The notes under the pieces: model-generated
Told to the model about the DNA's origin: nothing
What the model saw: the letters and a program-made list of their open reading frames with translations, nothing else
The model's database searches: none
Assembly: GCA_030549495.1 (NCBI GenBank)
Contig: JAUIRK010001059.1
Location: 1 to 64,000, forward strand
Source: Nectonema munidae
Taxonomy: Eukaryota > Nematomorpha > Nectonematoida > Nectonematidae
Reading direction: 5' to 3'
DNA: 64,000 bases
Part shown: piece by piece, positions 42,181-54,239 of the stretch
How positions within the stretch are numbered: position 1 is the first letter of the stretch
Layout: each line of letters starts with the position of its first letter
Translations under genes and position numbers: made by a program

Positions 42181-43105
42181 GGACGTTTCGTACCCAAGAC
42201 GGGTACGACATCATCTTGGGTATGAGGTGGTTAATTTTTTTGTAGTTTTATTCGATTTCTGGGGTATATAATTTCGCACCTTTTTATAATGTTTGTAAAT
42301 GTATTTCCACAGTTTTGATTTGGAGCTATTTTTTGGCATTTTTGCTTTGAACATTTTAATCTTTAGCCGTCTTGGTTTTCGATAATTTTGGTTTTCCAGC
42401 GTTTTGACTTGACACCAATGATGTTGAACTGGATAAATCATTTACTTAATTAGATGTGAAAAGCTAAAATTAAAAAAATAGTTTTAACTTATTTTCATTG
42501 GAAAGCATTCACTTTCAAATTATAATTAGGAAAAAAAATCATTTCAAATATTTTTCAAACAGATTTCTTCGATTTTCTTAAACTCTTATCTGATTTTTAA
42601 AAACATTTCCTTAACTCTAGCAACGGTTCTCAACTTCACACTTGTAGGAGACTCTTTTAATAGTTTGTCCTGAAAACTCTGTGTGAAGTAAAGCATCTTC
42701 TTATAAAAAATATCATTACTTAAATATTGGAAAACTTCCAAAAAATAGGTAAACGGTAAAATGACAATTATTTCTATATGCGCGTAGTTTATAAATAAAA
42801 AAGAAAAGATTTGTGATCAAAATAGGAATTTTGTTCCATAAAAAATGAAATAAAAAGAATGAAAAAAAGCTAAATGGTTTCACATTTTAGGGAAACAATA
42901 ACATGGAAGCATTTTGCGCAACCCACAATCTACTAAGCGTTTAGTAACCCTTTGGTTTGACGAGGCTGGGTTGAGAAACGCTTCAATATAGTAATACTTT
43001 TATTTTATCAAAAAGTATAACCAAAGTACGAAACCTCTCAAGTAATATATCAAAAATGAATTGGGTACTAAACGTCCAAAAAGTGGTACGAAACGTCTTG
43101 GGTAC
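42181..43105. mobile_element. Candidate non-autonomous TIR element, about 0.9 kb
   Basis: GGACGTTTCGTACCCAA at 42181-42197 is an inverted match (16 of 17) of TTGGGTACTAAACGTCC at 43061-43077. A second inverted motif GGTACGAAACGTCTTGGGTA follows at 43085. Shorter GTACGAAAC copies occur nearby. No coding sequence is recognised (a 76-aa basic ORF at 42211-42441 is unassigned), and there are no clear target duplications. Confidence 0.45.
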
Positions 43106-46100
43106 TAAATGACTTGAAAACCTAAAAATTGCCAATGTATGATCGATCGATCGCCACCACCTCTACCTTTCCTCTTTGAATCCGCCATTGATAGAGGATA
43201 TTCTTCTTATACATAAAAAATATTATTTCTGAAGTTATGTTTTGAAATACGGTGAAAAAGCTGTATGCTTGAGTTAAAATTCTAGAATTAAAAACTTTTT
43301 CAAGTCGTTTACAAACTCTATGAAACGTAATTTTCAAAACACAGTATTTTATAATCCATTTGTTCCCACATTTAAGAGCGTTTAGTTGTGCTAATAGGGA
43401 GAGAAAGGAGTTATGAGTTGAACTAATCTTGTCAAAAAAGCGTGAAAAAATGTTCACAAAAAGGCAGAGAAAGTAGTTTATCTAGAGCTGATAATTCCAT
43501 TCTTTGTTATCCGCTTCTTCCATAACATTTGCCTGTCCATTTCACACTGCGCAGACACGCTCGTTTTGGCTGAGAACAAAGAGCGTGTGTGGCTGTCGCG
43601 CGCTACTTTCTCTGTCTCTATGCACATGCGCGCGCACTAACATGAAAGAGATAAGGATTGTGCTTAGCAACGCGAAAAAGATGTAATCATTCTTTTGACA
43701 AAATGCCCAGCAAGCGCCATCTTCGCGACAAGAAAAGTTCATGCAAATTATAAAAAAGAGTAGATCAATGTATATTTGACGATTAACAAATTTATACTTA
43801 TACACACAAATATTTATCCTAATATAAACAAGTATACTTGTATATCTCATATTTTTATGAAACATTAACGCTTGTAAATATCGTTGATATTGGCAATACA
43901 ATTTTCGTTCTGCAAATGTACACTACCTTACTTTATTTACCGATAATAAAACATTTCAATGCCCGTGTGTTGCGTCTTTCATTGCTCTGAATTTGTACAG
44001 CCAAAACCTTTATTCCACCGCTCCGTAACGTTTGTAGCTACAAGATCTGAAATTGGAAAGTGTCGACTCTGGCTTCCCCCTCGTTAAACATCTCACCATA
44101 GCCCCGCTTCTATTTAGTGCTTGAAAAAGAACTCTAAATCTATTTCCAATAAAGAAATTTATTTAGTAATAGCAGAATTTTCTTTAAAATATTTTGACTG
44201 TACAAAATCTCTTATAAAATATCACTTCAATTAAAGTCATTCTCATTACAAACAAAATTTAGTTTCTCAATATACAAACACACACCTTATAATTTCTAAC
44301 TTATACTTTTGTCACCACTAACTACTTCACAATCTATTTTTTCTATCAATATTTTTTGTCTACTAAAAACAGCAGTTCTGCAAGCATTTCAACTAAGCAG
44401 AAAAGTACTTAAATATTTTCACTACCTATCTATACTTTTTTATAATTTAGTTTTTGCAATACTCATTTCATTTAACAAATTATATTTTGTTATTTTTTTT
44501 ACTCTTTCCACTGATTAAATTTTGCTAATTATTTTCTTTGTTTATTTTATTTTATTTATATACTTCTTCAGTTGTTTTCTAATTTAAATATAATTATTAT
44601 TTTTCGCGTGTTTTTCCTACCAATTTTGAATAATTGTTTTTACTTTGATGGATGATAAGATAATTTCTCTTCTCAAAGTCATTTCAAAACCTTGATATCA
44701 TGTAGATGTAGCAAAGAAATCTCAGCTAACTGCTTTGTGCATTTATCTAAAAACTGAAATTTTGAAACTCACAAATATTGACTCAAAATTTGTTTTAAGA
44801 AATGAATATAATGGCAAAAGATTTAAAACAAAATATCATATATTAATCCAGTGAAAAAAGTAGTAATGACAACTATATAAACTACTATTTTACATACTAA
44901 ACTATATTACTACTATACTTGCAATTTGTTTACTACTTTTGTAGTAATTCTCATCAAAATAAACTTAGCCATGATTAACTTAAATCAATCATCCAACTTA
45001 ACTTTAATATTTTTAAATAAAAAATATGTAAATAATTCACAACTTTTAAACATTTTATACACCGTATCTGGCAACGACAAGTGTATCATTTTTTCAATAT
45101 AAATATCTTTTTAGTTCCGTCTCACAAAACACCCCTTTTTGCAATTACGTTTATTTGAAATTATAAGAAAATATTTTTTTCTATATTCAATCAAATGTGT
45201 AATTTTTTAATGATTTGACTTCCATGATTTCCACATTTTAGTCCACAAACAAGTTTCATTTACTTATCGAGATTCCAAATGTTTCTTTATCTTTTCTCTC
45301 ACCGACTTTTGTTCCTTATTCAGTTACTATAATAGATAAAAAAATTAAATCATCCATTTTAAATGAAAAATAGCAACAATTATTTTATTATTATAGTTAA
45401 ATAACATATTTTTATCACTTAGTATGTAACGTCGTTTTAAAGTTAAATAGATTCTCGTATTAAAAATATTTATAAACTTCAACCTATATTCATACATTGA
45501 AGGGTTTATAAGGGTTCAACTCATTAAACTTCTTTTTAAAATTTGTTTTAATCAGCTAAATTACAAAAGCAAACAGTGCCGTTCTGTTAACTTTATTTGT
45601 AAATACTATGACGAAAGCGACAAGTTTTCTAAATGTTTCAACAAAGAAGTCAACTAGCCAAATGTTTTGGATTAAATTAGCTGAATTTTATCTCTTCAAT
45701 TTTTTCACAATTATTGGTAGCATTTCAAAGAAGTCAAATAACCTGCCTATTTCGAAAACTGTCAATCAAAATTATAAAGTTGATATTATTTGTAGATAAC
45801 TTATAACTTAGCATCTATATTAGATACATTATTGAAAATTTAATGGGTAAAAATTAGCACTGAAATTAGAATTAACCTTCGTATAATTATACAATTTGAA
45901 AAGAGCTGGTTTCTTTATTTCATTTTTTTATCCTAAATTAGGAGGTAATGAAGATATGTACTATCAAAATATTTTTTTCTACTAAATCTTCTCTTAACGA
46001 TATAGTTACGTAAACTAAGGGTGTATAAAAGCCGTCAATTGTGATATTAATTTCCTCTAAACTTTTGTACTCTATTTACTAATTGTTTTACTACAGTCTG

Positions 46101-46504
46101 TGCAGTGTTGACATAAAGAAGAGTTAGGTTTCCAGAGCATACAATTGACTAATAAATATAAGGATATTCAACGCAGCTCAAGGATCGGAATAAAAGACCA
46201 TACTTTGCAGGTTTTAAAGAATTATAAATTTTGAATTTAACGGCGTTTTAGAGGGATAAAGTGATTCATCTACAGTCAGAAAAACGCTTACCTTGACCCA
46301 CTTTCAGCAATAAAAATTTCGATTATTTCATGAAAAGCTGAAAAACCATCGAATTACCATCTTCGCTCTCTCGTTGAAAAATTATCCAAACAAATATGTT
46401 TATTTAAAAAATAAAATCTCTTAAGTTCATCACACAAGAAAAAAAGATCATCAATATCTGACGAAAAAATTTTAACCTCTAAAAATTTTGTCTCAATAAC
46501 TCTC
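43106..46504. other. AT-rich non-coding DNA with a promoter-like island
   Basis: 43170-43191 ends in AATCCGCCATTG, a decayed relative of the family-1 hAT MITE end. 43500-43740 is a CpG-rich island listed separately. The rest (43740-46504) is AT-rich with low-complexity chance ORFs only. Confidence 0.5.
43515..43740. promoter_or_regulatory. CpG-rich promoter-like island
   Basis: A short region with many CpGs in otherwise AT-rich DNA. It contains CTGCGCAGAC and CACATGCGCGCGCAC (NRF1-like, from general knowledge of GCGCATGCGC sites) and, on the minus strand at 43715-43726, AAGATGGCGCTT, which matches the YY1 motif AAGATGGCG that often overlaps a start codon. No downstream gene was identified on either strand. 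Confidence 0.35.
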
Positions 46505-47385
46505 TCAAATATAACATAACATAACATAATTTATTAAGCGAAAAAAAGCTAAGGATTAGCTTGTAGTGATCGCATCGATTAAAAAAAATGAACTAAATAA
46601 AAATGTAATAGAACTATTCAAATATGAAAAAATTGTCTTTCCAATGAAAACCAAGACGATTTTTGAAAACGTTGAGTGACGGTGAATCCACGATGTTCTT
46701 GGGTAATTTGTTCCAGTCATTTACAATTCGGTTTGAAAATGAATATCTGAGAAATCGCTTTGCGCATCTTGTTTTATTGAGTTGCTTTTCATGGATTCTT
46801 GAGCTTTTTGAAGAAAATCCAGGTAGAAGTGTAGACTTAATATTCATATTTCCGTTGATTATATTGTAGGTTGTGATCATGTCATTTCGCTTATACTTGT
46901 AAGTAAGAGATGGTAAAGATAAACCTTTCTTCATATTCTAAATTTTCAAAACCTTTAATTCTTTTAGTTATAGATCTTTGCACTTTTTTAGGCCCTTTAG
47001 ATCTTTAACAGGCGTTGGATGTGCTATCACGTTGCCGTATTCGAGGTGTGGACGTATTAGGGCTTTATACAGTGGTGATGCTATTCTAGCGTCGAATACA
47101 GGGAAGTGTCTTAAAATTTGAAAAAAGATTGAGTATGCTTTTGAAATAGCTTTCGAAAAATGAGATTGAAAGTTGAGATCCTTGTCGATAATAACACCAA
47201 GGTCATTAATAAGATCCAAGCGCTTTATATCGTAGCGTCACGAATGTAGTAAGTGAAGTTGTTCTTCATGCCGATTTGCAAGTGGTTACATTTGGAAAAG
47301 TTAAGATCCATCTGCCACACTTGGTGAAGAAAGAAAAGATCGGTTTGCAAAAATTTTTGCGAAGTTTTGTCGAAACATTGTAGAA
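46505..47385 (-). mobile_element. CR1/Jockey-like LINE 3' end, copy D
   Basis: Minus-strand reading gives CFDKTSQKFLQTDLFFLHQ and WQMDLNFSKCNHLQIGMKNN (about 47270-47385), then DLGVIIDKDLNFQSHFSKAI and VFDARIASPLYKALIRPHLE (46968-47219), then the post-RT region KRNDMITTYNIINGN to FKNRLGFHWKDNFF (46614-46934). A shared 3' UTR and an ATGTT-type repeat tail (AACATAACATAACATAA on the plus strand, 46513-46530) end it. It is 5' truncated with few frame breaks, so it is the best preserved of the four copies of this family. Confidence 0.88.
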
Positions 47386-47387
47386 CT

Positions 47388-47460
47388 TAACCCTATTAGT
47401 GCTGGGCAAAATTTGTCCGCTCAAGTGCTGGGGGCCTAAAGTGCCCCCACCTATTTTTCT
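47388..47460 (+). mobile_element. Possible piggyBac-like terminal sequence
   Basis: TTAACCCTATTAGTGCTGGG starts with the TTAA target and CCC(T/A) typical of piggyBac ends. It is followed by a short GC-richer stretch with GTGCTGGGGGCC and GTGCCCCC. It directly abuts the 5' break of the LINE copy. No opposite end (…GGGTTAA) or transposase was found nearby. Confidence 0.35.
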
Positions 47461-47514
47461 CAGATATTAATAAGTTTTTATAAATATTTTTAATGTTACA
47501 TATATATATATCAA

Positions 47515-48230
47515 CTATGCTGAATTCAGTGGTGATGTCCATTTTTTATCAAAATCAATCAAACCTGTCAAAAAATTGATTTATATTTGACAGCTCATCT
47601 CAAAAAGAAACTTTTTATTTAAATAATTATATAAAAATTTTTACACATGTATACCCATTTTCAAATATGCTGAATTCAGTGGTGATATTAATTTTTTTTT
47701 ATAAAAATCAATTAAAGTTATCAAATCATTGATTTATATATGACAGCTCATCTTAAAAAGAAACTTTTTATCTAAGTAATAATATAAAGTTTTTTACATA
47801 TACCCATTTTTAAGCATGCGTAATTCAGTGGTGATATCATTTTTTTATAAAAATCAATCAAAACTGTCAAAAAATTGATTTATCCCAAAAAGAAAGAATT
47901 AGGCACGGTTTTTTGAATTAGAGAATTACGTTTAATAGAAAGTATAGGGAGGTTATGAAGTTTACCGTGTATGGCATTTTACACACATATACCCATTTTC
48001 AAGTAGGCTGTGTTTACTGGTTATATTCCTTTTTTTATTATAAATATTAGTCAAACCTGACAAAATAATTTAAATATAACAGCACATGTCAAAATTAAAA
48101 TTTTAATTCTTTTAAAGTTTTTTATACATTTCAAGTATTCAGAATTTAATGGTGATGTTCATTTTTTATGAAATCAATAAAACCTGTCAAAAAATTGATT
48201 AAACCTGTAAATGTCAAATATATAAACATA
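47515..48230. repeat. Tandem repeat, about 150-bp units, five diverged copies
   Basis: TGAATTCAGTGGTGAT-like starts recur at about 47518, 47669, 47819, 48009 and 48136. Units share AAACCTGTCAAAAAATTGAT and GACAGCTCATCTCAAAAAGA. Copies 1-3 are regular (150-151 bp); the fourth carries extra sequence and the fifth is shorter. Confidence 0.8.
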
Positions 48231-49180
48231 AGAAATAACGTCTACTTTCAGTATTTCTCTGGTAATTATTTTCTTAATTTATTTAATAAATCTAACTTTA
48301 GGTGTTTAATTCACTCAAAATATTTCATTCTACAGTAACTTATGTAACTCGATAGGACCTCCATTTTTTTGGCTACAAATTCGTTATCGACTCGTAGTCT
48401 CTACGTCATATTATAATTTACAGTATGTAATTTTGGTATTCATTCTATGATGATCCTTTCTTGGTAGCTCTTTTTTCATTAGAAATTTATATTCTTCAAT
48501 GTGTGTTCGAAAATTTTTTTATAAGGATAAAATTACTTTTTTCCTCTCAGGCCTGAATATTTATCAACCAATCTCATTTCAAAGGTTTTTTTCTGATGAA
48601 TCATTCGTGATGTTGATTGTTCAATTACAAAAAGTTGTCAACGTTCTTCATCTAAAAAAATTATCTCTTTGACACAAAAGGAAAAAGATGGACAAATTCA
48701 ATTTAAATTAAAAATATCTTGATAGTGACTAAATTCTCACATATTGGCATCTGTGCCATTTTTGATAAATCTGACCTATTCTAAATTTTCAGATTTCCTA
48801 CCCATCTTAGCTAAATGTTAACTGTAATCCTAGATGATAAGCTATAGATCTAAATATTTTTCATTTGCAAGAGAGGAGCTTCTTTTTCACAGTCAAAATC
48901 TTTTTTGAAGCACCTAATATTATATAATTAAACCACTTCCTAGTTCATTAGAACATGGTAGATCTCCATTTAGTCAAGATACATATTTTTTTTAATTATT
49001 TGTTTTGATCACATGTTCTCTTTTCAATTAGTTTTCAAATTGGTTTCTTATCTCATACAAATTTATAAAAGATTTTATAATACGTTTTGTTTTTTTTAAA
49101 TAAATATTTCATACTCAAGATGATTGTAGAAATTATTATAAGCCAAAATATACAAAAAAAAAGAGTATATTTTTACTATA
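48231..49180. other. AT-rich non-coding DNA
   Basis: Nothing recognised. Confidence 0.5.
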
Positions 49181-49239
49181 TACCTAATATGCAGCGATTT
49201 TTTGAAATTTTTTTACAGAACTGATTTTCAGGCATACAT

Positions 49240-49790
49240 TACTAATTAAATTGCCACTTCGAATATTTTTTAACCGTATTATCCAAAATCCAGTACAGAA
49301 ATAAAATAAGCATAGTCAATTTGGTATAAAACAGATATTTTATTTTTTTGAAAATATTTTTGAAGACAGTATCTAGAAGTAAACCGCAAATCTGATTGAA
49401 ACTTTCAAATATTTTAAGAACATAAATGCCAAACCTGAGTCCAAAAATGAAACCAGCAACTTCCATTTGGCATAAAAACATAATTTAAATTTCAAAAATA
49501 TTTCTGTAGACATTAGACGTAAATCGAACATTTGATTGACACTTTCCGACACTTAAAACCTCTAAATGCAAAAAATGATTTCAGAAATAAAAATTATCAT
49601 GTTTGAATTGGTATAAAAACATATATTTCATGTAAAATTAGAGAGAATATTTTGGGATATAGTTTTCAGACATAAACCGCAAATTTGATTGACACTAGCA
49701 GTAAAACCTCTAAGTGCGAAAACTGTGTTCAGAAATGAAATCATCATGATCTATTTCCTATAAAAACATAAGATTGTTTTTTTTTCTTCT
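49240..49790. repeat. Tandem repeat, about 145-150-bp units, three to four copies
   Basis: TGG(T/C)ATAAAAAC-type motifs at about 49321, 49467, 49610 and 49760 are followed in each unit by a block such as AAACCGCAAATTTGATTGACA and AAAACCTCTAA. The sequence is unrelated to the array at 47.5-48.2 kb despite the similar period. Confidence 0.7.
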
Positions 49791-50689
49791 CGGCGTTAAT
49801 TCTAAAATGGCAGATGAAGGCAACTGTATCTCTGTATCACGCTTTTAGCATCCGTTTATTGTTCTGCTTCTCCAATTTCCTTTTTTTGCTCGTCTCAAAT
49901 ACCACAATTTAGTAAGGATGCCTAAAAGAATTCGTCAGCAAACCTGGATTTTTTTATGCTGGACAGTCATTGTGAGTTTTATGTCGATTGTTACCACAAA
50001 AGTAACACTTGAGCTTTGCTGCAGCCAGTTTATCCCATGCACTTTCAGAAGCATGTTCCTCCAATGCTGCCAAAGGTTCTGAATGGTCAGAGCTGGTCCG
50101 GTTTGCGATTTCTGGTTGAGTTTTGCTTGTTGAGGCAAAGGAGTGCGGATGGATATACTTTTCGGAATTATTTTGAGCGTTTTCAAGGGATCTCGCTCCA
50201 TCATGTGCTTGTTGGAGATCCAGAGTTGCACTTTCCAGAAGCCTTTGTCTAATGTAGTTGTTGTTTAAACCACTTATGAATGCATCACGTATATACTCTT
50301 GACGGTAGTGTTCAGCAGAAACAGCTTTGAAGTCACAGTCTTTGCTAGCTCTTTGTAGATTTTGGCTAATGGACTGTCCGGGGGTTTGCTTTTTTGAGGA
50401 TAAAATGAATCGTGAAATATTTCATTCTTTGGCTTGCTATAGAGCTTCTTTAGGGTTGCAATAGCATCAGGGTAATCTTTGGCGTCTGTGATATACTGGT
50501 AAACTGCTGGAGAGACGTAATTTTCTAGGAGGAGCAATTTTCTATCATCAGAAATTTTTGCCACAAGAAGAAAATTTTCGAATGTTTTAAGCCAGTGTTG
50601 CCATTCTTTGTCAGCGTTGGGAGATTCGATGTTTGCGCCAAAACGATCAGGCTTTAAGAAATTATCCATAAAATTATTGTGCAATAAAT

Positions 50690-51150
50690 TGTAATAAACC
50701 GTGAAAAAAAAAGAGTTTAAAGGCTTTATTGCACAAAACAGCAAACTAGATAATGTGCCCATAATTCATGCGCTTATATAGCATCCATAATTTGAATACG
50801 GAGATGCAGCGGTGAGTGCACTTTGCCTGTCTTTTACGTGCTCCTTATTTGCATGGCTTGACTATTGTTTAAGTCCTACCTGTTCTTGGATGTGAGTTTC
50901 TTAGTAATTAGAATGCTTGCTGGTGGTTTGGCTTTGCAGTGTGTTTAGGGTGTTTGCAGTGTGGGTTTATTTGCATGTTGGCTGTTCGTTTGGCTTTGCA
51001 GTGTGTGTCTTTATTTGCATGTTGGCTGTTCGTTTGGCTTTGCAGTGTGTGTCTTTATTTGCATGTTGGCTGTTCGTTTGGCTTTGCAGTGCGTCTTTAT
51101 TTGCATGCTGGATATTGGTTTGGGTTTGAGATAATTTGCATAGTACAATC
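50690..51150 (-). repeat. LTR-like repeat, left copy
   Basis: Minus-strand sequence begins TGTACTATGCAAATTATC, as an LTR beginning TG would. It contains a tandem 44-bp subrepeat (four units, 50967-51130), a TATA-like CTATATAAGC near 50775 and a polyadenylation signal AATAAA at 50725-50730. The 3' boundary is uncertain. Six ATTTGCAT octamers (POU-site consensus) lie at 50847, 50969, 51013, 51057, 51099 and 51134. Confidence 0.7.
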
Positions 51151-53459
51151 TTCCGCCTTCAAGGTGAGAAACGAATTGGGGGTCGGCGTTTTCGAGAGCC
51201 TCTCTTGGGCAGGACAGGTTCGTTTTCGGAACAATCTTCCGATTCGTTTTCCTCTCTTTGTGCCGTGCTCTCTAACCCAGAGATTTCACTTGTCTCCGTT
51301 ATTGGGGGGTCGTTGTTAGATACATCAGCTTTACATGGGGCAAGATCGCTAGTATTGACTGTAGTTTCGAATCCGTTAGGGAAGCGTACGTATGCGTAGT
51401 TGGGGTTAGCTTCAATCAGGTCGACGCTTTCAACAACTCCGTCATTTTTGCTTGAAATGGGCGCCCGTCTCAACCAAACTCGTCCTGGTTGAAGCATCCA
51501 CAAAGGCAAAGGATCGACAAAGTATGAGCGACTGTCATGGCCAAAAAAGCGCTCGTGTGGAGTTTTATTTGTAGCAGAACAAAGAAGAGCACGAGTAGCG
51601 TCCAATACTTCATCTAGAACTTCTTCCCAGTACTTTGTTTCGAGATTCAGGGATTTCAGACGTAATTGGACTCCCTTCCAAATCGTTTTGTTGTAGCGCT
51701 AGCACTGGGCATTGCCTTGCGGATGATAACGACTAGTACGACTAGTTGCAACTCCTTTGCTGACTAGGAATTCGCGCAGCTTCTCGGACATGAAGGAAGA
51801 GCCTCTATCAGTGTGAATATATTCCGGCACCATTTTATCACCGTTTCAGCCTTGGTGTCTGGTACTGCACACGCGAAGGGGAAGCGACTAAACTCGTCTA
51901 TTATTGTGAGAATATAAGTGTTACTTGTAGTCGTTGGAAGGGGACCCTTGAAATCGATATTTAATCTATCCCATGGTTTTAGTGCTTTAATAAGTTCACG
52001 TCTTGGTCTTTCGAAAAAGCGAGGTTTAATTTCTGCGCAAATGGGACAGGACGAAACCATTTTTTTGATATCTTCGATTGAAAAAGGAAGGTTCTGAGTT
52101 TTAACAAGATGTGCCATACGTGTTATACCAGGATGACAGAAGGAGCTGTGTATGTTGAATAAGTCTTCTTTCGTAATAGCTCCGCACGAGGTCCTGGATA
52201 ACGCGTCTGCTCCCTGATTTAGGGCCCCTGGTCTGTATATGATGTCGAAGACGTATTGAGAGAGTTCTATTCTCCAGTTCAGAAGTTTCTTGTTTTTAAC
52301 CTTGCTTGTCTTCCTTGTATCAAATACAAAAGATTTGGATCTTTGATCCGTGATGAGTGTAAACTCCAATGTCTTACGGCTTCAATTATAGCGCTAGCTT
52401 CCTTTTCTATCGAAGAATGATTTTTTTGACATCCATGAAGTGTTCTTGAGAAGAAGGCAACTGGTTTGCCAAGCTGATTTAGTGTTGCCGCTATTGCAAA
52501 TTTGGAAGCATCTGTTTCAAGTGTGAACGGTATACTTACGTCGATTGGTGATAGGGCAACTGCACTTAAATTTTGCTGAAGACCTTTGAAAGCTTGGATT
52601 GCCGCTTTGTCGAGTGGGAAGTCGCGAGTTTGTGAAAGTGGTTTTACTTTTGCTGAATAGTTCTTTATCCACTTCGCATAGTAAGCGAACATACCCTTTG
52701 TAATTCTCTTTTGCTTCTTGGTGGATGAAGATCGACTTGCTGGACAGTCATTGTGAGTTTTATGTCGATTGTTACCACAAAAGTAACACTTGAGCTTTGC
52801 TGCAGCCAGTTTATCCCATGCACTTTCAGAAGCATGTTCCTCCAATGCTGCCAAAGGTTCTGAATGGTCAGAGCTGGTCCGGTTTGCGATTTCTGGTTGA
52901 GTTTTGCTTGTTGAGGCAAAGGAGTGCGGATGGATATACTTTTCGGAATTATTTTGAGCGTTTTCAAGGGATCTCGCTCCATCATGTGCTTGTTGGAGAT
53001 CCAGAGTTGCACTTTCCAGAAGCCTTTGTCTAATGTAGTTGTTGTTTAAACCACTTATGAATGCATCACGTATATACTCTTGACGGTAGTGTTCAGCAGA
53101 AACAGCTTTGAAGTCACAGTCTTTGCTAGCTCTTTGTAGATTTTGGCTAATGGACTGTCCGGGGGTTTGCTTTTTTGAGGATAAAATGAATCGTGAAATA
53201 TTTCATTCTTTGGCTTGCTATAGAGCTTCTTTAGGGTTGCAATAGCATCAGGGTAATCTTTGGCGTCTGTGATATACTGGTAAACTGCTGGAGAGACGTA
53301 ATTTTCTAGGAGGAGCAATTTTCTATCATCAGAAATTTTTGCCACAAGAAGAAAATTTTCGAATGTTTTAAGCCAGTGTTGCCATTCTTTGTCAGCGTTG
53401 GGAGATTCGATGTTTGCGCCAAAACGATCAGGCTTTAAGAAATTATCCATAAAATTATT

Positions 53460-53911
53460 GTGCAATAAATTGTAATAAACCGTGAAAAAAAAAGAGTTTA
53501 AAGGCTTTATTGCACAAAACAGCAAACTAGATAATGTGCCCATAATTCATGCGCTTATATAGCATCCATAATTTGAATACGGAGATGCAGCGGTGATTGC
53601 ACTTTGCTCTTTTACGTGCACATTATTTGCATGGTGACACTTTCCTTTTCTTGGATGTGAGTTCCTTAGTAATTAGAATGCTTGCTGGTGGTTTGGCTTT
53701 GCAGTGTGTTTAGGGTGTTTGCAGTGTGGGTTTATTTGCATGTTGGCTGTTCGTTTGGCTTTGCAGTGTGTGTCTTTATTTGCATGTTGGCTGTTCGTTT
53801 GGCTTTGCAGTGTGTGTCTTTATTTGCATGTTGGCTGTTCGTTTGGCTTTGCAGTGCGTCTTTATTTGCATGCTGGATATTGGTTTGGGTTTGAGATAAT
53901 TTGCATAGTAC
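53460..53911 (-). repeat. LTR-like repeat, right copy
   Basis: Direct repeat of the left copy with the same 44-bp subrepeats, octamers, TATA-like motif and AATAAA. It differs from the left copy by substitutions and small indels in one region, while the adjoining gag-like sequence is the same in both. The outer edge is at 53911, where similarity to the left copy stops. Confidence 0.7.
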
Positions 53912-54239
53912 ATGTATGCTATGTGATAATGATCAAATACAAGAGAACTTACAATTTCTAGTAATATATATTTTAATTCATATTTTGAATAATGAGCATT
54001 GTTAAAAACAAAAGAGAATGAAATATGCTTTTTAATTTTAAAGAAATTAAAAATTTTACTAAATATTTTTGAAAAATTGAAATATATTTTAAATATTTTA
54101 TATATTTGTTCGCATGGACATTATTGACATCGAGTTAACAAAAATATAGGAAAAATTTTCACTTTTCAAAACTCAAGGCCTTACTTTTGCAACTTATTTT
54201 ATACCTACCCTTCTCAAGAAATTTCTTGAGAAAAAAGAA
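53912..54239. other. AT-rich spacer between the two retroelements
   Basis: No feature except a small inverted repeat CTCAAGAAATTTCTTGAG at 54213-54230 and a GAAA run (54232-54252) next to the LINE 3' end. Confidence 0.5.

Larger units (their letters stand above)
49964..53911 (-). mobile_element. Ty3/Gypsy-like LTR retrotransposon complex, broken
   Basis: Fossil LTR element on the minus strand. Parts, right to left: LTR-like repeat (about 53460-53911), gag-like region (about 52750-53450, with RFGANIESPNADKEWQHW and a CCHC knuckle, CYFCGNNRHKTHNDC), RNase H (FTLETDASKFAIAATLNQLG, about 52370-52600), integrase zinc-binding and core region (FHICHPG-type and NIDFKGPLPTTTSNTYIL, about 51840-52160) and integrase C-terminal part (51160-51600). 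Then a second LTR-like repeat (about 50690-51150) and a second gag-like segment (49964-50668). The two LTR-gag segments are direct repeats. The element is not whole: at least three breaks. The gag copies look identical, so the duplication is recent. Confidence 0.88.

Noticed and set aside
43170-43191. Third family-1 hAT MITE
   Set aside because: Only one decayed end (AATCCGCCATTG) is visible, with no partner end.
49922-49963. N-terminus of a transposase-like protein (MPKRIRQQTW) beside the Gypsy complex
   Set aside because: Too short to assign, and the frame runs into the retroelement.
50917-51319. Cys/Phe-rich plus-strand ORFs at 50.9-51.3 and 53.7-53.9 kb
   Set aside because: They are antisense readings of the 44-bp LTR subrepeats.
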